A DNA stretch of 64,000 bases from DASUPK01 sp963763955 (GTDB lineage: Bacteria; Actinomycetota; Thermoleophilia; Solirubrobacterales; 70-9), in the NCBI GenBank assembly GCA_963763955.1, contig CAVXQP010000010.1, positions 62,001-126,000 on the forward strand, in the 5' to 3' direction. Made by a program: the position numbers and the translations under genes. Each line of letters opens with the position of its first letter. The stretch's first letter is position 1. Below are positions 35,568-44,330 of this stretch, piece by piece. Below the pieces are notes generated by a model. The model did not search any database, had not been told where the DNA came from, and saw nothing but the letters and a program-made list of their open reading frames with translations.

Positions 35568-36743
35568 ATGCGCGTCCTCATTCTCGGGGGCGACGGCTAT
35601 CTCGGCTGGCCGACGGCGATGCGCTTCTCGGCCCGTGGCCACGAGGTGTCCGTCGTCGACAACTTCTCCCGCCGTGAGTGGCACGAGAGACACGGCACCG
35701 ACTCGCTGATGCCAATCCTCGGCCTCGACGAGCGGATCGTCGCCTGGCAGGAGATCTCAGGCAAGGAGATCCGCTCATACGAGGGCGGGATCGAGGACGC
35801 CCAATTCCTCGAGCGGGTGATCGTCGAGACCAAGCCGGAGGCGGTGATCCACTACGGGGAGCAGGCCTCAGCGCCGTACTCGATGGCCAGCCGCGAGCAG
35901 GCGGTTGAGACTCAGCACACGAACGTGATCGGCACGCTCAACCTCCTCTTCTTTCTGCGCGATCACGCCCCCGACTGCCACCTGGTCAAGCTGGGGACGA
36001 TGGGCGAATACGGGACCCCGAACATCGACATCGAAGAGGGGTTCATCGAGATCGAGCACAAGGGGAGGACGGACACCTTGCCCTTTCCGAAGCTCCCCGG
36101 CTCGCTCTACCACCTCTCCAAGGTCCACGACTCCAACAACATCCACTTCGCCTGTCGCATCTGGGGGCTGCGCTCGACGGACCTCAATCAGGGTGTCGTC
36201 TACGGCATCGAGACCGACGAGACGGCCGAGGACGAGCGCCTCGCCACGCGCTTCGACTACGACGAGTGGTTCGGCACGGTCCTGAACCGATTCTGCGTTC
36301 AGGCCGTCGTCGGCCATCCGCTCACCGTCTACGGCAAGGGCGGGCAGACGCGCGGCTTCCTCAACATTCGCGACACCCTCCAGTGCGTCGAGCTGGCGGT
36401 CGACAACCCGGCCGACGCCGGCGAGTACCGGGTCTTCAACCAGTTCACGGAGCAGTTCTCGGTCGGGGAGCTCGCCGAGCTGGTCCAGCGCTCGGCCGCC
36501 GAGCTCGGCTTCGAGATCGACATCGAGAACCTCGAGAACCCGAGGGTGGAGGCCGAGGAGCACTACTACAACCCGGTCCACACGAAGCTGCTCGACCTGG
36601 GGCTGAAGCCCAGCCACCTCGGCGACGAGCTGGTCCGGTCGATGCTGAAGACGATCGAGCGCCACCGCGGCCGCGTGATCGAGTCGGCGATCGACCCGCA
36701 GACGCAGTGGAAGCCGTCAGGGGCTCCGGCAGCGGCTCGCTGA
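35568..36743 (+). CDS. sqdB: UDP-sulfoquinovose synthase
   Basis: 391 aa from ATG 35568. Extended-SDR enzyme that makes UDP-sulfoquinovose from UDP-glucose and sulfite. The NAD site is LILGGDGYLGWPTAMR. The family-specific stretch LGTMGEYGTPNIDIEEGF contains the catalytic Thr, and the YxxxK motif is YHLSK. Others are VDNFSRREWHERHGTDSLMP and GGQTRGFLNIRDTLQC. Length equals SqdB/SQD1. The product is the head-group donor for sulfolipid or for sulfoquinovose-bearing glycans. No sqdX/sqdD-type transferase is beside it; the nearest glycosyltransferase is the divergent GT2 gene. Confidence 0.95.
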   Translation: MRVLILGGDGYLGWPTAMRFSARGHEVSVVDNFSRREWHERHGTDSLMPILGLDERIVAWQEISGKEIRSYEGGIEDAQFLERVIVETKPEAVIHYGEQASAPYSMASREQAVETQHTNVIGTLNLLFFLRDHAPDCHLVKLGTMGEYGTPNIDIEEGFIEIEHKGRTDTLPFPKLPGSLYHLSKVHDSNNIHFACRIWGLRSTDLNQGVVYGIETDETAEDERLATRFDYDEWFGTVLNRFCVQAVVGHPLTVYGKGGQTRGFLNIRDTLQCVELAVDNPADAGEYRVFNQFTEQFSVGELAELVQRSAAELGFEIDIENLENPRVEAEEHYYNPVHTKLLDLGLKPSHLGDELVRSMLKTIERHRGRVIESAIDPQTQWKPSGAPAAAR

Positions 36744-36757
36744 TCGGCTTCGCCATC

Positions 36758-36785
36758 AAACGCGGCTGCAGCGGCCGCCCTGCGC
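36758..36785 (-). repeat. Degenerate palindromic element
   Basis: On the minus strand it begins GCGCAGGGCGGC and ends GCAGCCGCGTTT. This keeps the AGGG and GTTT ends and a GGC/GCC stem of the type I family, with several changes. It lies directly beside the clear copy at 36792-36822. Confidence 0.4.
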
Positions 36786-36791
36786 TTCACT

Positions 36792-36822
36792 AAACGGGTC
36801 GCGCTATAGCGCGCCCTCGCAT
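36792..36822 (-). repeat. Palindromic element, type I
   Basis: On the minus strand: ATGCGAGGG, stem CGCGC/GCGCG with TATA loop, then ACCCGTTT. It lies between sqdB and ilvB and is opposite in orientation to both. The stem has the C-G version of the covarying pair. Confidence 0.8.
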
Positions 36823-36884
36823 CTCGGGCTACGCCCTGCGCTCGGGAGTGCAGCGGCCTTGCAGCCGTTGGCTACCATCGGCGC

Positions 36885-38564
36885 ATGCGCGCGGCTGACG
36901 CACTGATGGAGGCCCTCAAGGCCGAGGGCGTCGAGCACATCTTCGGAATCCCCGGCGGCGCCAACCTGCCGATCTACGACGCCGTCCACGACGCCGACCT
37001 GACCCACATCCAGGCGCGCCACGAGCAGGGAGCGGGCCACATGGCGGAGGGCTATGCGAAGGCGTCCGGCCGCGTCGGAGTCGCGTTTGCCACCTCGGGC
37101 CCCGGCGCCACCAATCTGGTCACGCCGATCGCCGACGCGATCATGGACTCGGTTCCGACCGTCTTCATCACCGGCCAGGTGCGAACGGAGCTGATCGGCA
37201 CCGACGGCTTCCAGGAGGCTGACGTCAACGGCATCACGATGCCGATCGTCAAGCACTCCTTCATGGTCCAGGACCCCCGCCACATCCCGGACTACGTCCA
37301 CGCCGCGTTCCACCTCGCCTCGACGGGGCGCCCGGGACCGGTCCTCGTGGACGTCCCGCAGGATCTCTCGCGCGCGGACATCGACTACGAGCCGATCACG
37401 GATACGCCGAACCTGCCGGGCTACAAGCCCTCGACGGAGGGGAACATCAAGCAGATCCGGATCGCCGCCAGGGCCCTCGCGAACGCCCAGCGGCCGGTGA
37501 TCTACGCCGGCGGCGGCGTGATCAACGCCAACGCCGCCGACGAGCTGCGCGAGCTCTGCCTCGCCGACAACTTCCCCGTCACCTGCACGCTGATGGGCCT
37601 GGGCGGATTTCCCGCGAGCCACGAGCAGTGGCTGGGGATGCTGGGCATGCACGGGACCCGCACCGCCAACTACGCGATGGACAACGCGGACCTGATCGTC
37701 AACGTCGGCGCCCGCTTCGACGATCGCATCACGGGCAAGCTCTCCGAGTTCGCCCCGCGCGCCAAGTTCGTCCACATCGACATCGACCCGGCCGAGATCT
37801 CCAAGAACGTCCCCGCTCACATCCCGATCGTCGGCAACGCGAAGGAGGTGCTGCCGAAGCTCGTCAAGGAGTACCGCGCTTCGCAGGCCGACCGCTCGCG
37901 CCTCGACGCCTGGTGGGAGCAGATCCGCGCCTGGCAGGAGGAGTACCCGCTCGGCTACGAGGACTCCTCCGATCGAGAGATCAAGCCGCAGCGCATGATC
38001 CAGGCGATGTTCGCCGCCACCGAGGGCGACGCGATCATCACCTCTGACGTCGGCCAGCACCAGATGTGGGCAGCGCAGTACTACGGCTTCGACAAGCCGC
38101 GCCGCTGGATCAACTCCGGCGGGCTGGGCACGATGGGCTTCGGGCTGCCGTCAGCGATCGGCGCCAAGGTCGCCAAGCCTGACGAGTCGGTCGTCTGCCT
38201 GGCGGGCGACGGCAGCCTGATCATGACCTGCCAGGAGCTCGCCACCGCGGTCCGTCACGAGATCCCGGTCAAGGTCTTCCTGATGAACAACGGCTACTTC
38301 GGCATGGTCCGCCAGTGGCAGGAGCTCTTCTGGGACGGCCGCTACTCGTCCGTCGAGATGGGTCCGAGCCCGGACTGGTCGAAGTTGGCCGAGGCCTTCG
38401 GGATGCGGGGCATGATGGTCGACGACAAGAACGAGGTCGAGGCCGCCATGCGCGAGGCGCTCGCCACCGAGGGCCCTGTGCTCCTCGACTGCCGCGTCAC
38501 CAAGGAGGAGAACTGCTACCCGATGATCCCGGCGGGGTCCGCCGCCCGGGACATGGTCGGCTGA
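36885..38564 (+). CDS. ilvB: Acetolactate synthase, catalytic subunit
   Basis: 559 aa. ThDP enzyme joining pyruvate with pyruvate or 2-ketobutyrate, the first common step of valine, leucine and isoleucine synthesis. Catalytic Glu in RHEQGAGHMAEGYA; FAD/structural ATSGPGATNLVTPIADA; ThDP-binding GDGSLIMTCQELATAVRHEIPVKVFLMNNG. The FITGQV and QDVNG-like regions that distinguish AHAS from related decarboxylases are present. ilvN follows after 13 bases. No Leu/Val/Ile-rich leader peptide was seen upstream, unlike leuA. Confidence 0.96.
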   Translation: MRAADALMEALKAEGVEHIFGIPGGANLPIYDAVHDADLTHIQARHEQGAGHMAEGYAKASGRVGVAFATSGPGATNLVTPIADAIMDSVPTVFITGQVRTELIGTDGFQEADVNGITMPIVKHSFMVQDPRHIPDYVHAAFHLASTGRPGPVLVDVPQDLSRADIDYEPITDTPNLPGYKPSTEGNIKQIRIAARALANAQRPVIYAGGGVINANAADELRELCLADNFPVTCTLMGLGGFPASHEQWLGMLGMHGTRTANYAMDNADLIVNVGARFDDRITGKLSEFAPRAKFVHIDIDPAEISKNVPAHIPIVGNAKEVLPKLVKEYRASQADRSRLDAWWEQIRAWQEEYPLGYEDSSDREIKPQRMIQAMFAATEGDAIITSDVGQHQMWAAQYYGFDKPRRWINSGGLGTMGFGLPSAIGAKVAKPDESVVCLAGDGSLIMTCQELATAVRHEIPVKVFLMNNGYFGMVRQWQELFWDGRYSSVEMGPSPDWSKLAEAFGMRGMMVDDKNEVEAAMREALATEGPVLLDCRVTKEENCYPMIPAGSAARDMVG

Positions 38565-38577
38565 CGATCTGAGAGCC

Positions 38578-39132
38578 ATGGAAGCCGGCACGCCCGATCT
38601 GATCAAGCTCGAGGACCTCGACGCCGCCGCGGGCGCGCTCACGGGGCGCAAGCACCTGCTCTCGATCCTGGTCGAGAACCGCCCCGGCGTGCTCGCCCGG
38701 ATCGCCGGCCTGTTCAGCCGCCGCGGCTTCAACATCGACACCCTCGCGGTCGGCCCGACCGAGGACCCCGAGGTCTCGCGCATCACGCTGACGGTGGACG
38801 GGGCCGTTCATCCGATCGATCAGGTCACCAAGCAGCTCCACAAGCTGGTCAACGTGATCAAGATCAGGGACATGGAGCCGGGCGAGACCATCGCCCGGGA
38901 GATGGCCCTGTTCAAGGTCTCGGCGCCGATCGAGAGCCGCGCCGAGATCATGCAGTTCGCCGACATCTTCCGCGCCAAGATCGTCGATGTCTCCCGCCGC
39001 TCGCTCACCATTGAGGTGACCGGCAGCGCCGAGAAGATCGAGGCCTTCGAGCGCATGATCCGCCCCCACGGCCTGATCGAGATGGTCCGCACGGGCGAGA
39101 TCGCGATCGCCCGCGCCAAGCCCGAGTCCTGA
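38578..39132 (+). CDS. ilvN: Acetolactate synthase, regulatory subunit
   Basis: 184 aa. It binds IlvB and gives valine feedback. The N-terminal ~25 residues (MEAGTPDLIKLEDLDAAAGAL) are an extension. The ACT domain is HLLSILVENRPGVLARIAGLFSRRGFNIDTLAVGPTED, and the C-terminal catalytic-activation domain ends GLIEMVRTGEIAIARAKPES. The stop TGA shares its last base with a type I palindromic element. menF follows that element. Confidence 0.95.
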   Translation: MEAGTPDLIKLEDLDAAAGALTGRKHLLSILVENRPGVLARIAGLFSRRGFNIDTLAVGPTEDPEVSRITLTVDGAVHPIDQVTKQLHKLVNVIKIRDMEPGETIAREMALFKVSAPIESRAEIMQFADIFRAKIVDVSRRSLTIEVTGSAEKIEAFERMIRPHGLIEMVRTGEIAIARAKPES

Positions 39133-39162
39133 TGCGAGGGTGCGCGAAAGCGCAACCCGTTT
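39132..39162 (+). repeat. Palindromic element, type I
   Basis: ATGCGAGGG, stem TGCGC/GCGCA with GAAA (GNRA) tetraloop, then ACCCGTTT. The first base is the last base of the ilvN stop codon. The right end is 7 bases before the menF ATG. It has the T-A version of the covarying pair. Confidence 0.85.
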
Positions 39163-39169
39163 GACGAGG

Positions 39170-40567
39170 ATGAGCGTCGCCCTCGACGCCGGGACGCTGC
39201 TCGCCGAGCTGGAGAGGGCGCTGTCCCGCGCGGACGCCGGCAGGCTCGTCTCGGCCACGCTCGAGGTCGACCGCGACCTGGATCCGGTCGCGATCGCCGC
39301 CGGGTCCCGCCTGGCAAGCGATCGCTGGTTCTCCTGGGAGCAGCCCGACCGGGGCTTTGCCCTCGCCGGCCTCGGCACGGCAGCGGAGGTAGTGAGCCGG
39401 GGCGATGATCGCTTCCGCGACCTGGGGGAGGGCTGCGCCCGGGTCACCCACGATCGGGTCGCCGAGGAGCCGAGCGGGCTGCCGGCCGGTGCCGGGCCGG
39501 TCTGGTCGACCGGCCTGGCCTTCGCCCCGGATGGCGGCACGGAGCCGATCTGGTCTTCGCTGCCGCCCGCCCTCGCCGTGGTGCCGGAGGTCGCGTTGGT
39601 CCGCAGCGACGGGCGCTCGTTCCTGACCGTCTCGGTCATCCCGGAGCCGAGCGTGACTCCGGAAGCGGTGCTCCAAGGGATGGAGGGCCGGCTCGGCTCG
39701 CTGCGTGCGGCACCCCTCACCCCGGCCGATCCACACCCGAGCGCCGCCACGACGATCTCGGGACGGCACCCGCCCGAGCGTTATGAGCGGATCGTGGCGG
39801 CGGCGGTCGACCGCATCCGCTCGAGCCCGGTCGACAAGGTCGTCCTGGCCCGCGAGCTGACCGTCGAGGCGCCGGCCGCACACGACCCGGCCGCCAAGCT
39901 CGGCGCCCTCCGCGACCTCTTCCCGTCCTGCTTCTGCTTCTGCTTCGGCACACCCGAGGCCGCCTTCATCGGCGCCAGCCCGGAGCTGCTTGTGCGGCGC
40001 TCGGGCGCCGTGGCGGCCACGGTTGCGTTGGCCGGGACGACCTCCCGCAGCGCTGATCCAGCCGTCGACGACCACCTCGGCGAGGCGATGCTGCGCAGCC
40101 CCAAGGTCCGCGACGAGCACGGCATCGTCGTGCGGCGGATCGAGCGCACGCTGCGCCCGCACTCGGTCTGGGTGCACGGCGAGCCCGAGCCCTTCATCGT
40201 CAAGGTCGGCAACCTCCAGCACCTGGCGACGCCGATCCGAGCCCAGCTGGCTGAATCTCACAGCGCGATCGAGCTGGCGGGTTTCCTCCATCCGACGCCG
40301 GCGATCGGGGGCGAGCCACGTGAGCCGGCCCTGAGGCTGATCGAAGAGCTCGAGGGGATCGACCGGGGCTGGTACACAGGGCCGGTCGGATGGATGGACG
40401 CCGCCGAGGACGGGGAGTTCTGCGTCGGGCTGCGCTCCGCCCTGCTCCGGGACCGAGACGCCCATCTGTTCGCCGGCTGCGGGATCGTCGCGGACTCCGA
40501 CCCCGCCGCCGAGCTTCAGGAGTCCGAGCTCAAGTTCGAGGCGCTGCTGCCGCTGCTTGCGAGCTGA
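39170..40567 (+). CDS. menF: Isochorismate synthase (menaquinone)
   Basis: 465 aa from ATG 39170. Chorismate-utilising enzyme that makes isochorismate, the entry to menaquinone synthesis. Marks: KVVLARELTVEAP, FGTPEAAFIGASPELLVRRSG, ALAGTTSRSADPAVDD, LHPTPAIGGEP and DRGWYTGPVGWMDAAEDGEFCVGLRSA. The frame stays open to a GTG inside the palindromic element, which is rejected as the start. It is convergent with menD with a 38-base overlap. Entry into the pathway next to ilvBN on the same strand is unusual. Confidence 0.94.
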   Translation: MSVALDAGTLLAELERALSRADAGRLVSATLEVDRDLDPVAIAAGSRLASDRWFSWEQPDRGFALAGLGTAAEVVSRGDDRFRDLGEGCARVTHDRVAEEPSGLPAGAGPVWSTGLAFAPDGGTEPIWSSLPPALAVVPEVALVRSDGRSFLTVSVIPEPSVTPEAVLQGMEGRLGSLRAAPLTPADPHPSAATTISGRHPPERYERIVAAAVDRIRSSPVDKVVLARELTVEAPAAHDPAAKLGALRDLFPSCFCFCFGTPEAAFIGASPELLVRRSGAVAATVALAGTTSRSADPAVDDHLGEAMLRSPKVRDEHGIVVRRIERTLRPHSVWVHGEPEPFIVKVGNLQHLATPIRAQLAESHSAIELAGFLHPTPAIGGEPREPALRLIEELEGIDRGWYTGPVGWMDAAEDGEFCVGLRSALLRDRDAHLFAGCGIVADSDPAAELQESELKFEALLPLLAS

Positions 40568-42296
40568 GCTCCCGGTGGAGCGCGAGGTTGCGGGCGCGGT
40601 CGGTGCGGACCACGATCATCCGCGCGTCGCCGGCCAGCGCCTCGGCCAGGTCCCCGGGTGTCGACGGAACGACGACACTGAGCCCGAAGAGCTCCGCGGC
40701 CCGAGCGGGCTCCACGCCGTAGGGGGTCCCGAGCAGCGCCTCGAACTCATCCTCCGGCAGGGCCTCGGCCTGCGGCAGGAAGTGGAAGATGCCGCCGCCG
40801 GAGTTGTCGATCACGATCAGCCGAAGGTGCGGGATCTGCCTGGCGGCCGCCAGGCCGCCGAGGTCATGGAAGAGCGCCAGGTCGCCGAGCACCGCCCAGG
40901 TACGGGCTCCACTCCCAGCCGCCAGCCCGGCCGAGGTGGAGACCAGCCCATCGATCCCGTTCGCGCCGCGGTTGGCGGCGAACCGAACCCCCTCGGGCCC
41001 CGGCCGAAGGAACAGCTCGAGGTCGCGCACCGGCATGCTCGAGGCCGCAAGAACGGAGTCGCCGTCGCGCAGGGCACGGCCGACAGCGACCCAGACGCCG
41101 GGGTCGCTGAGCTCGTCGAGCTCCCCGAGCCGCGCATCGACGGCCTCGCGGACGTTCTCCTCGGCCTCCAGCCATGTTGATGCGAATGGCGAGCCGGCCA
41201 CCGCGCTAGCCCCCGGGCGCAGGCGGGACAGACGGTCCGTCAGCGACCGCGCGGTCGCGATCGGGTCGGCGCGCAGGATCGTGTCCGCCCTACGGGAGGG
41301 CTCGCGCCACTCACCGACCGGGTCGACGACGATCTGCTCGAGTTGCGCGATCCCGGCCAGCCACTGGCGCAATGGCTTGCTGGTCGGCAGGTCGCCGACC
41401 CGGAGAATCAGCTCGGGCTCGAGCTGCTGAGGGCGCTCGCGTGCGATGTGATCGTAGGACGAGACAACCAGCGAGCGGTCGTGCGGCCCCCGGCGCAGCT
41501 GCGAGGTGGGCTCGGCGAGGATCGGATAGCCCGCGGCGGCTGCCAGGGCGGCCAACGGCTCAGCGAGCATCGGGTCAGGCTGCCGGCCCGCGACGATCAG
41601 GCCGCGCGATGCGCCCTCGAGCCGCTCCGCGATTCGGTCGAGCAGGGCCTCGTCGGCTCGCCGGGTCGCGGGCTCGACGGCGTTCAGCGGGGCCTCGCCG
41701 CGCCCCTCCAGCGCGAGAGGATCAGCGGCGCTCACCTGCGCATCCAACGGAATCGGGGCGAGCGGCTCGCGCCAGGGGATGTTGAGGTGAACCGGCCCTG
41801 GGCGAGGGTCACCCGCGGCCGCCGCGTAAGCGCGGCAGGCGACCGCGCGGAAGTGGAGCAGTCCATCGTCGTCCGCCTCGTGTGTCCCGACCTCGCAGAA
41901 CCAGCGCACCGCGTCGCCGTAGAGCTTGAGCTGATCGATTGTCTGCCCGGCGCCGACGTCCCGCAGCTCGGGAGGGCGGTCGGCGGTGAGCACGATCAGG
42001 GGCACGCTCGCTTCGTCGGCCTCGGTCACGGCGGGGTGGAGATTCGCGGCTGCGGACCCGGACGTGCAGAGGACGGCAGCCGGCCGGCCGGTGGCGAGCG
42101 CCGTCCCCAGTGCGAAGAACGCGGCGCTGCGCTCGTCGAGGATCACCGTGACCTCGATGCCGGGCTCGCGCCAGAGCGCCACGGCCAACGGCGTCGATCG
42201 CGAACCAGGGGAGACCACCGCCCGGCGCACGCCGCAGCGGGCCAGCTCCTCCGCCATCGCCGAAGCGAGGGCCGTGTTGCGGTTGGTGGGATCCAT
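40530..42296 (-). CDS. menD: SEPHCHC synthase
   Basis: 588 aa from ATG 42296. ThDP enzyme joining isochorismate with 2-oxoglutarate. N-terminus NRNTALASAMAEELARCGVRRAVVSPGSRSTPL; catalytic Glu in VILDERSAAFFALG; GSAAANLHPAVTEA; ThDP/Mg site GDLALFHDLGGLAAARQIPHLRLIVIDNSGGGIF. No Shine-Dalgarno is visible because a palindromic element ends only 4 bases before the ATG. It follows menC on the minus strand. Confidence 0.95.
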   Translation of the reverse strand: MDPTNRNTALASAMAEELARCGVRRAVVSPGSRSTPLAVALWREPGIEVTVILDERSAAFFALGTALATGRPAAVLCTSGSAAANLHPAVTEADEASVPLIVLTADRPPELRDVGAGQTIDQLKLYGDAVRWFCEVGTHEADDDGLLHFRAVACRAYAAAAGDPRPGPVHLNIPWREPLAPIPLDAQVSAADPLALEGRGEAPLNAVEPATRRADEALLDRIAERLEGASRGLIVAGRQPDPMLAEPLAALAAAAGYPILAEPTSQLRRGPHDRSLVVSSYDHIARERPQQLEPELILRVGDLPTSKPLRQWLAGIAQLEQIVVDPVGEWREPSRRADTILRADPIATARSLTDRLSRLRPGASAVAGSPFASTWLEAEENVREAVDARLGELDELSDPGVWVAVGRALRDGDSVLAASSMPVRDLELFLRPGPEGVRFAANRGANGIDGLVSTSAGLAAGSGARTWAVLGDLALFHDLGGLAAARQIPHLRLIVIDNSGGGIFHFLPQAEALPEDEFEALLGTPYGVEPARAAELFGLSVVVPSTPGDLAEALAGDARMIVVRTDRARNLALHRELSSQAAAAAPRT

Positions 42297-42300
42297 TGTC

Positions 42301-42333
42301 AAACGGGTTGCGCCTGGCGGCGCACCCTCGCAT
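42301..42333 (-). repeat. Palindromic element, type I
   Basis: Minus strand: ATGCGAGGG, stem TGCGCC/GGCGCA with GCCA loop, then ACCCGTTT. It fills the space between the menC stop (10 bases away) and the menD ATG (4 bases away). Confidence 0.85.
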
Positions 42334-42343
42334 CAACGGTAGA

Positions 42344-43426
42344 TCAGTCGAGGCGCCGCGCCGCAAGCGCGTCTTCGTCGAGCTCGACGCCGAGGCCGGG
42401 GCCGTCGCCGACAATCAGCTCGTCGCGCTCGGAGGCGAGGCCGTTGCCTACCGAGATGGAGAACAGCCGCTGGGTCGCCAGTCCGTGTGCGACTCCCGCA
42501 TCTCCGCCACTCGACCGCAGGGCCTGTACCGCGTGAGCCGCGGCGGCGATCCCGACGGGACCCTCGAGAGCGCTCGAGAGGTATGACGGGATCACCTCGC
42601 CGATCCCCAGGACTGCCCCGAGCCCGCCCACCTTGGCGACCTTGACGGCGGCCACGTCGCACGCCTCCAGCTCGCGCGCTCGGCGGGCATCGAAGGGCGA
42701 GACCAGGCTCTCGTCCGCGGCCATCTTCACCGCAACCCGCCTCCGCAGGGCCACCATCTGCTCGAAGGTGCCGACCGGCTGTTCAGCCAGCTCGATTTCA
42801 TGGCGGGCGAGCGCAGCCAGCCGTTCGGCGGCGTCGTCGACGCTCCACGCTCCGTTGGCGTCGACTCGGATCGCGACGTCCGGGCCGAGCGCCTGCCGCA
42901 CCGTCGCCACCTGCGTCACGTCACCCGCCAGGCCCACCTTGAGCTTGAAGGTCCTGAACCCCTGGGCCTTCCATTCCTCCGCCATCATCCGGGTGGCCGC
43001 CGGGTTGGCGGCCGGCAGCGTCGCGTTGCAGACCACCGGGTCGGCCGTCCTGGCGCCCAGCAGACGCCAGACCGGGTCGCCGGAGGCGCGCCCCGCCAGA
43101 TCATGTACTGCGATATCTACTGCGGCCAGCGCCTCCGCCGACGCGCCGCGGTTGCGGCAACGCGCGATCGCCGACCAGATCCTGGCGGGATCGACCCCTC
43201 CGTCCAGAAGCGCCGGCCAGCAGCGTTCCCGAATCTCGGCCGCGATCTGCTCGATCCCCATCCCGCCGCGCAGCGAAAGCGACGCGGTCTCGCCGAGGCC
43301 TTCCACGCCCTCGCCCCGGATCCGCACGAGGAGCAGCCTCCGCTCTCGAAGCTCACCCCGTGCCGTCACGTAGGGCTCTCGAAACGGCAGCGAGTACGGG
43401 ATGACCTCGATCTCCTCCAGGAGCAC
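42344..43426 (-). CDS. menC: o-Succinylbenzoate synthase
   Basis: 360 aa from GTG. Enolase-superfamily dehydratase converting SHCHC to o-succinylbenzoate. The KxK motif is FRTFKLKVG; metal ligands follow in RVDANGAWS, IELAEQP and MAADES; the second catalytic lysine is in AAVKVAKVGGLG. N-terminal capping domain (IEVIPYSLPFREPYVTARG) is present. The closely related N-acylamino acid racemases are excluded mainly by context, since it lies between menA and menD. Confidence 0.9.
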   Translation of the reverse strand: MLLEEIEVIPYSLPFREPYVTARGELRERRLLLVRIRGEGVEGLGETASLSLRGGMGIEQIAAEIRERCWPALLDGGVDPARIWSAIARCRNRGASAEALAAVDIAVHDLAGRASGDPVWRLLGARTADPVVCNATLPAANPAATRMMAEEWKAQGFRTFKLKVGLAGDVTQVATVRQALGPDVAIRVDANGAWSVDDAAERLAALARHEIELAEQPVGTFEQMVALRRRVAVKMAADESLVSPFDARRARELEACDVAAVKVAKVGGLGAVLGIGEVIPSYLSSALEGPVGIAAAAHAVQALRSSGGDAGVAHGLATQRLFSISVGNGLASERDELIVGDGPGLGVELDEDALAARRLD

Positions 43427-43447
43427 CGGCCGACTCTAACCCTGTGG

Positions 43448-44326
43448 TCAGGAAGCGAGAAGCAGTCCGAGCGACACCAGGGGGCTGAAGACACCCAGCA
43501 GCGCCCCGGTCCCCGCCAGCGCGCCGTTGAGCGCGGGCCCATCGGTGCGAGTGAGGACGGCGCGGGCGGGGCGTATCGCGAGCGGCGCCGAGAGCAGGCC
43601 GAGCAGCGCCCACCAGGCGCCCCCGTGAGAGATCACGGTCCCGAGCAGGGCCGAATAGGCCGCCACCACGAGCCCGATGTAGAGGCGGCGCGCGCCCTGC
43701 CTGCCCAGACGAACGGCGAGAGTGTTCTTACCGGCGCGGCGGTCGGTCTCGATGTCCCGCACGTTGTTGACCACCAGGATGGCCGTCGCCAGGCAGCCGA
43801 CGGCGACCGAGAGGCCGAACGGCAGCCAATCGAGCCGCTCGAGCTGGACGTAATACGAGCCGTTGACGGCCACCAGGCCAAAGAAGAGGAAGACGAACAG
43901 CTCGCCCAATCCCGCGTATCCGTAGGGGCGAGGGCCCCCGGTGTAGAGGACCCCGGCGGCGATCGAAGCGACCCCGACCGCGATGATCACCCACCCCGCG
44001 ACGGTGGCGAGATAGATGCCCGCGGCCACCGCGATGCCGAATGCGACCCACGTCGCCACGAGGACCCGCTGCGGGGCGACGAGACCTGCCGAGGTGACGC
44101 GCACCGGGCCCAGCCTGTCGACCGTGTCGGCGCCGCGTTTCGCGTCCGAATAGTCGTTGGCGAGGTTGGTCCCGATCTGGATGAAGACCGACCCGACCAG
44201 CGCGGCGATGAACGCCCAGAGGCCACTCAGGTCGCCGTGGTGCTCGATCGCGGCGGCCGTCCCGACCAGCACGGGCGCGATCGCCGCCGGCAGCGTCCGC
44301 GGACGCGCCGCCATCACCCAGATCAT
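43448..44326 (-). CDS. menA: 1,4-Dihydroxy-2-naphthoate polyprenyltransferase
   Basis: 292 aa from ATG 44326. UbiA-type membrane enzyme that attaches the isoprenoid tail to DHNA. It has eight to nine hydrophobic helices, the first aspartate motif NLANDYSDAKRGAD and the second VNNVRDIETDRRAGKNTLAVRLG. MAARPRTLPAAIAPVLVG at the N-terminus is typical of MenA. It starts four bases after the menB stop and ends 21 bases before menC, so menB-A-C-D is one operon. Confidence 0.95.
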   Translation of the reverse strand: MIWVMAARPRTLPAAIAPVLVGTAAAIEHHGDLSGLWAFIAALVGSVFIQIGTNLANDYSDAKRGADTVDRLGPVRVTSAGLVAPQRVLVATWVAFGIAVAAGIYLATVAGWVIIAVGVASIAAGVLYTGGPRPYGYAGLGELFVFLFFGLVAVNGSYYVQLERLDWLPFGLSVAVGCLATAILVVNNVRDIETDRRAGKNTLAVRLGRQGARRLYIGLVVAAYSALLGTVISHGGAWWALLGLLSAPLAIRPARAVLTRTDGPALNGALAGTGALLGVFSPLVSLGLLLAS

Positions 44327-44330
44327 CAAG

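Noticed and set aside
35487..35693. Longer N-terminus for the GT2 gene
   Set aside because: It would overlap sqdB by about 125 bases and adds charged, domain-free sequence.
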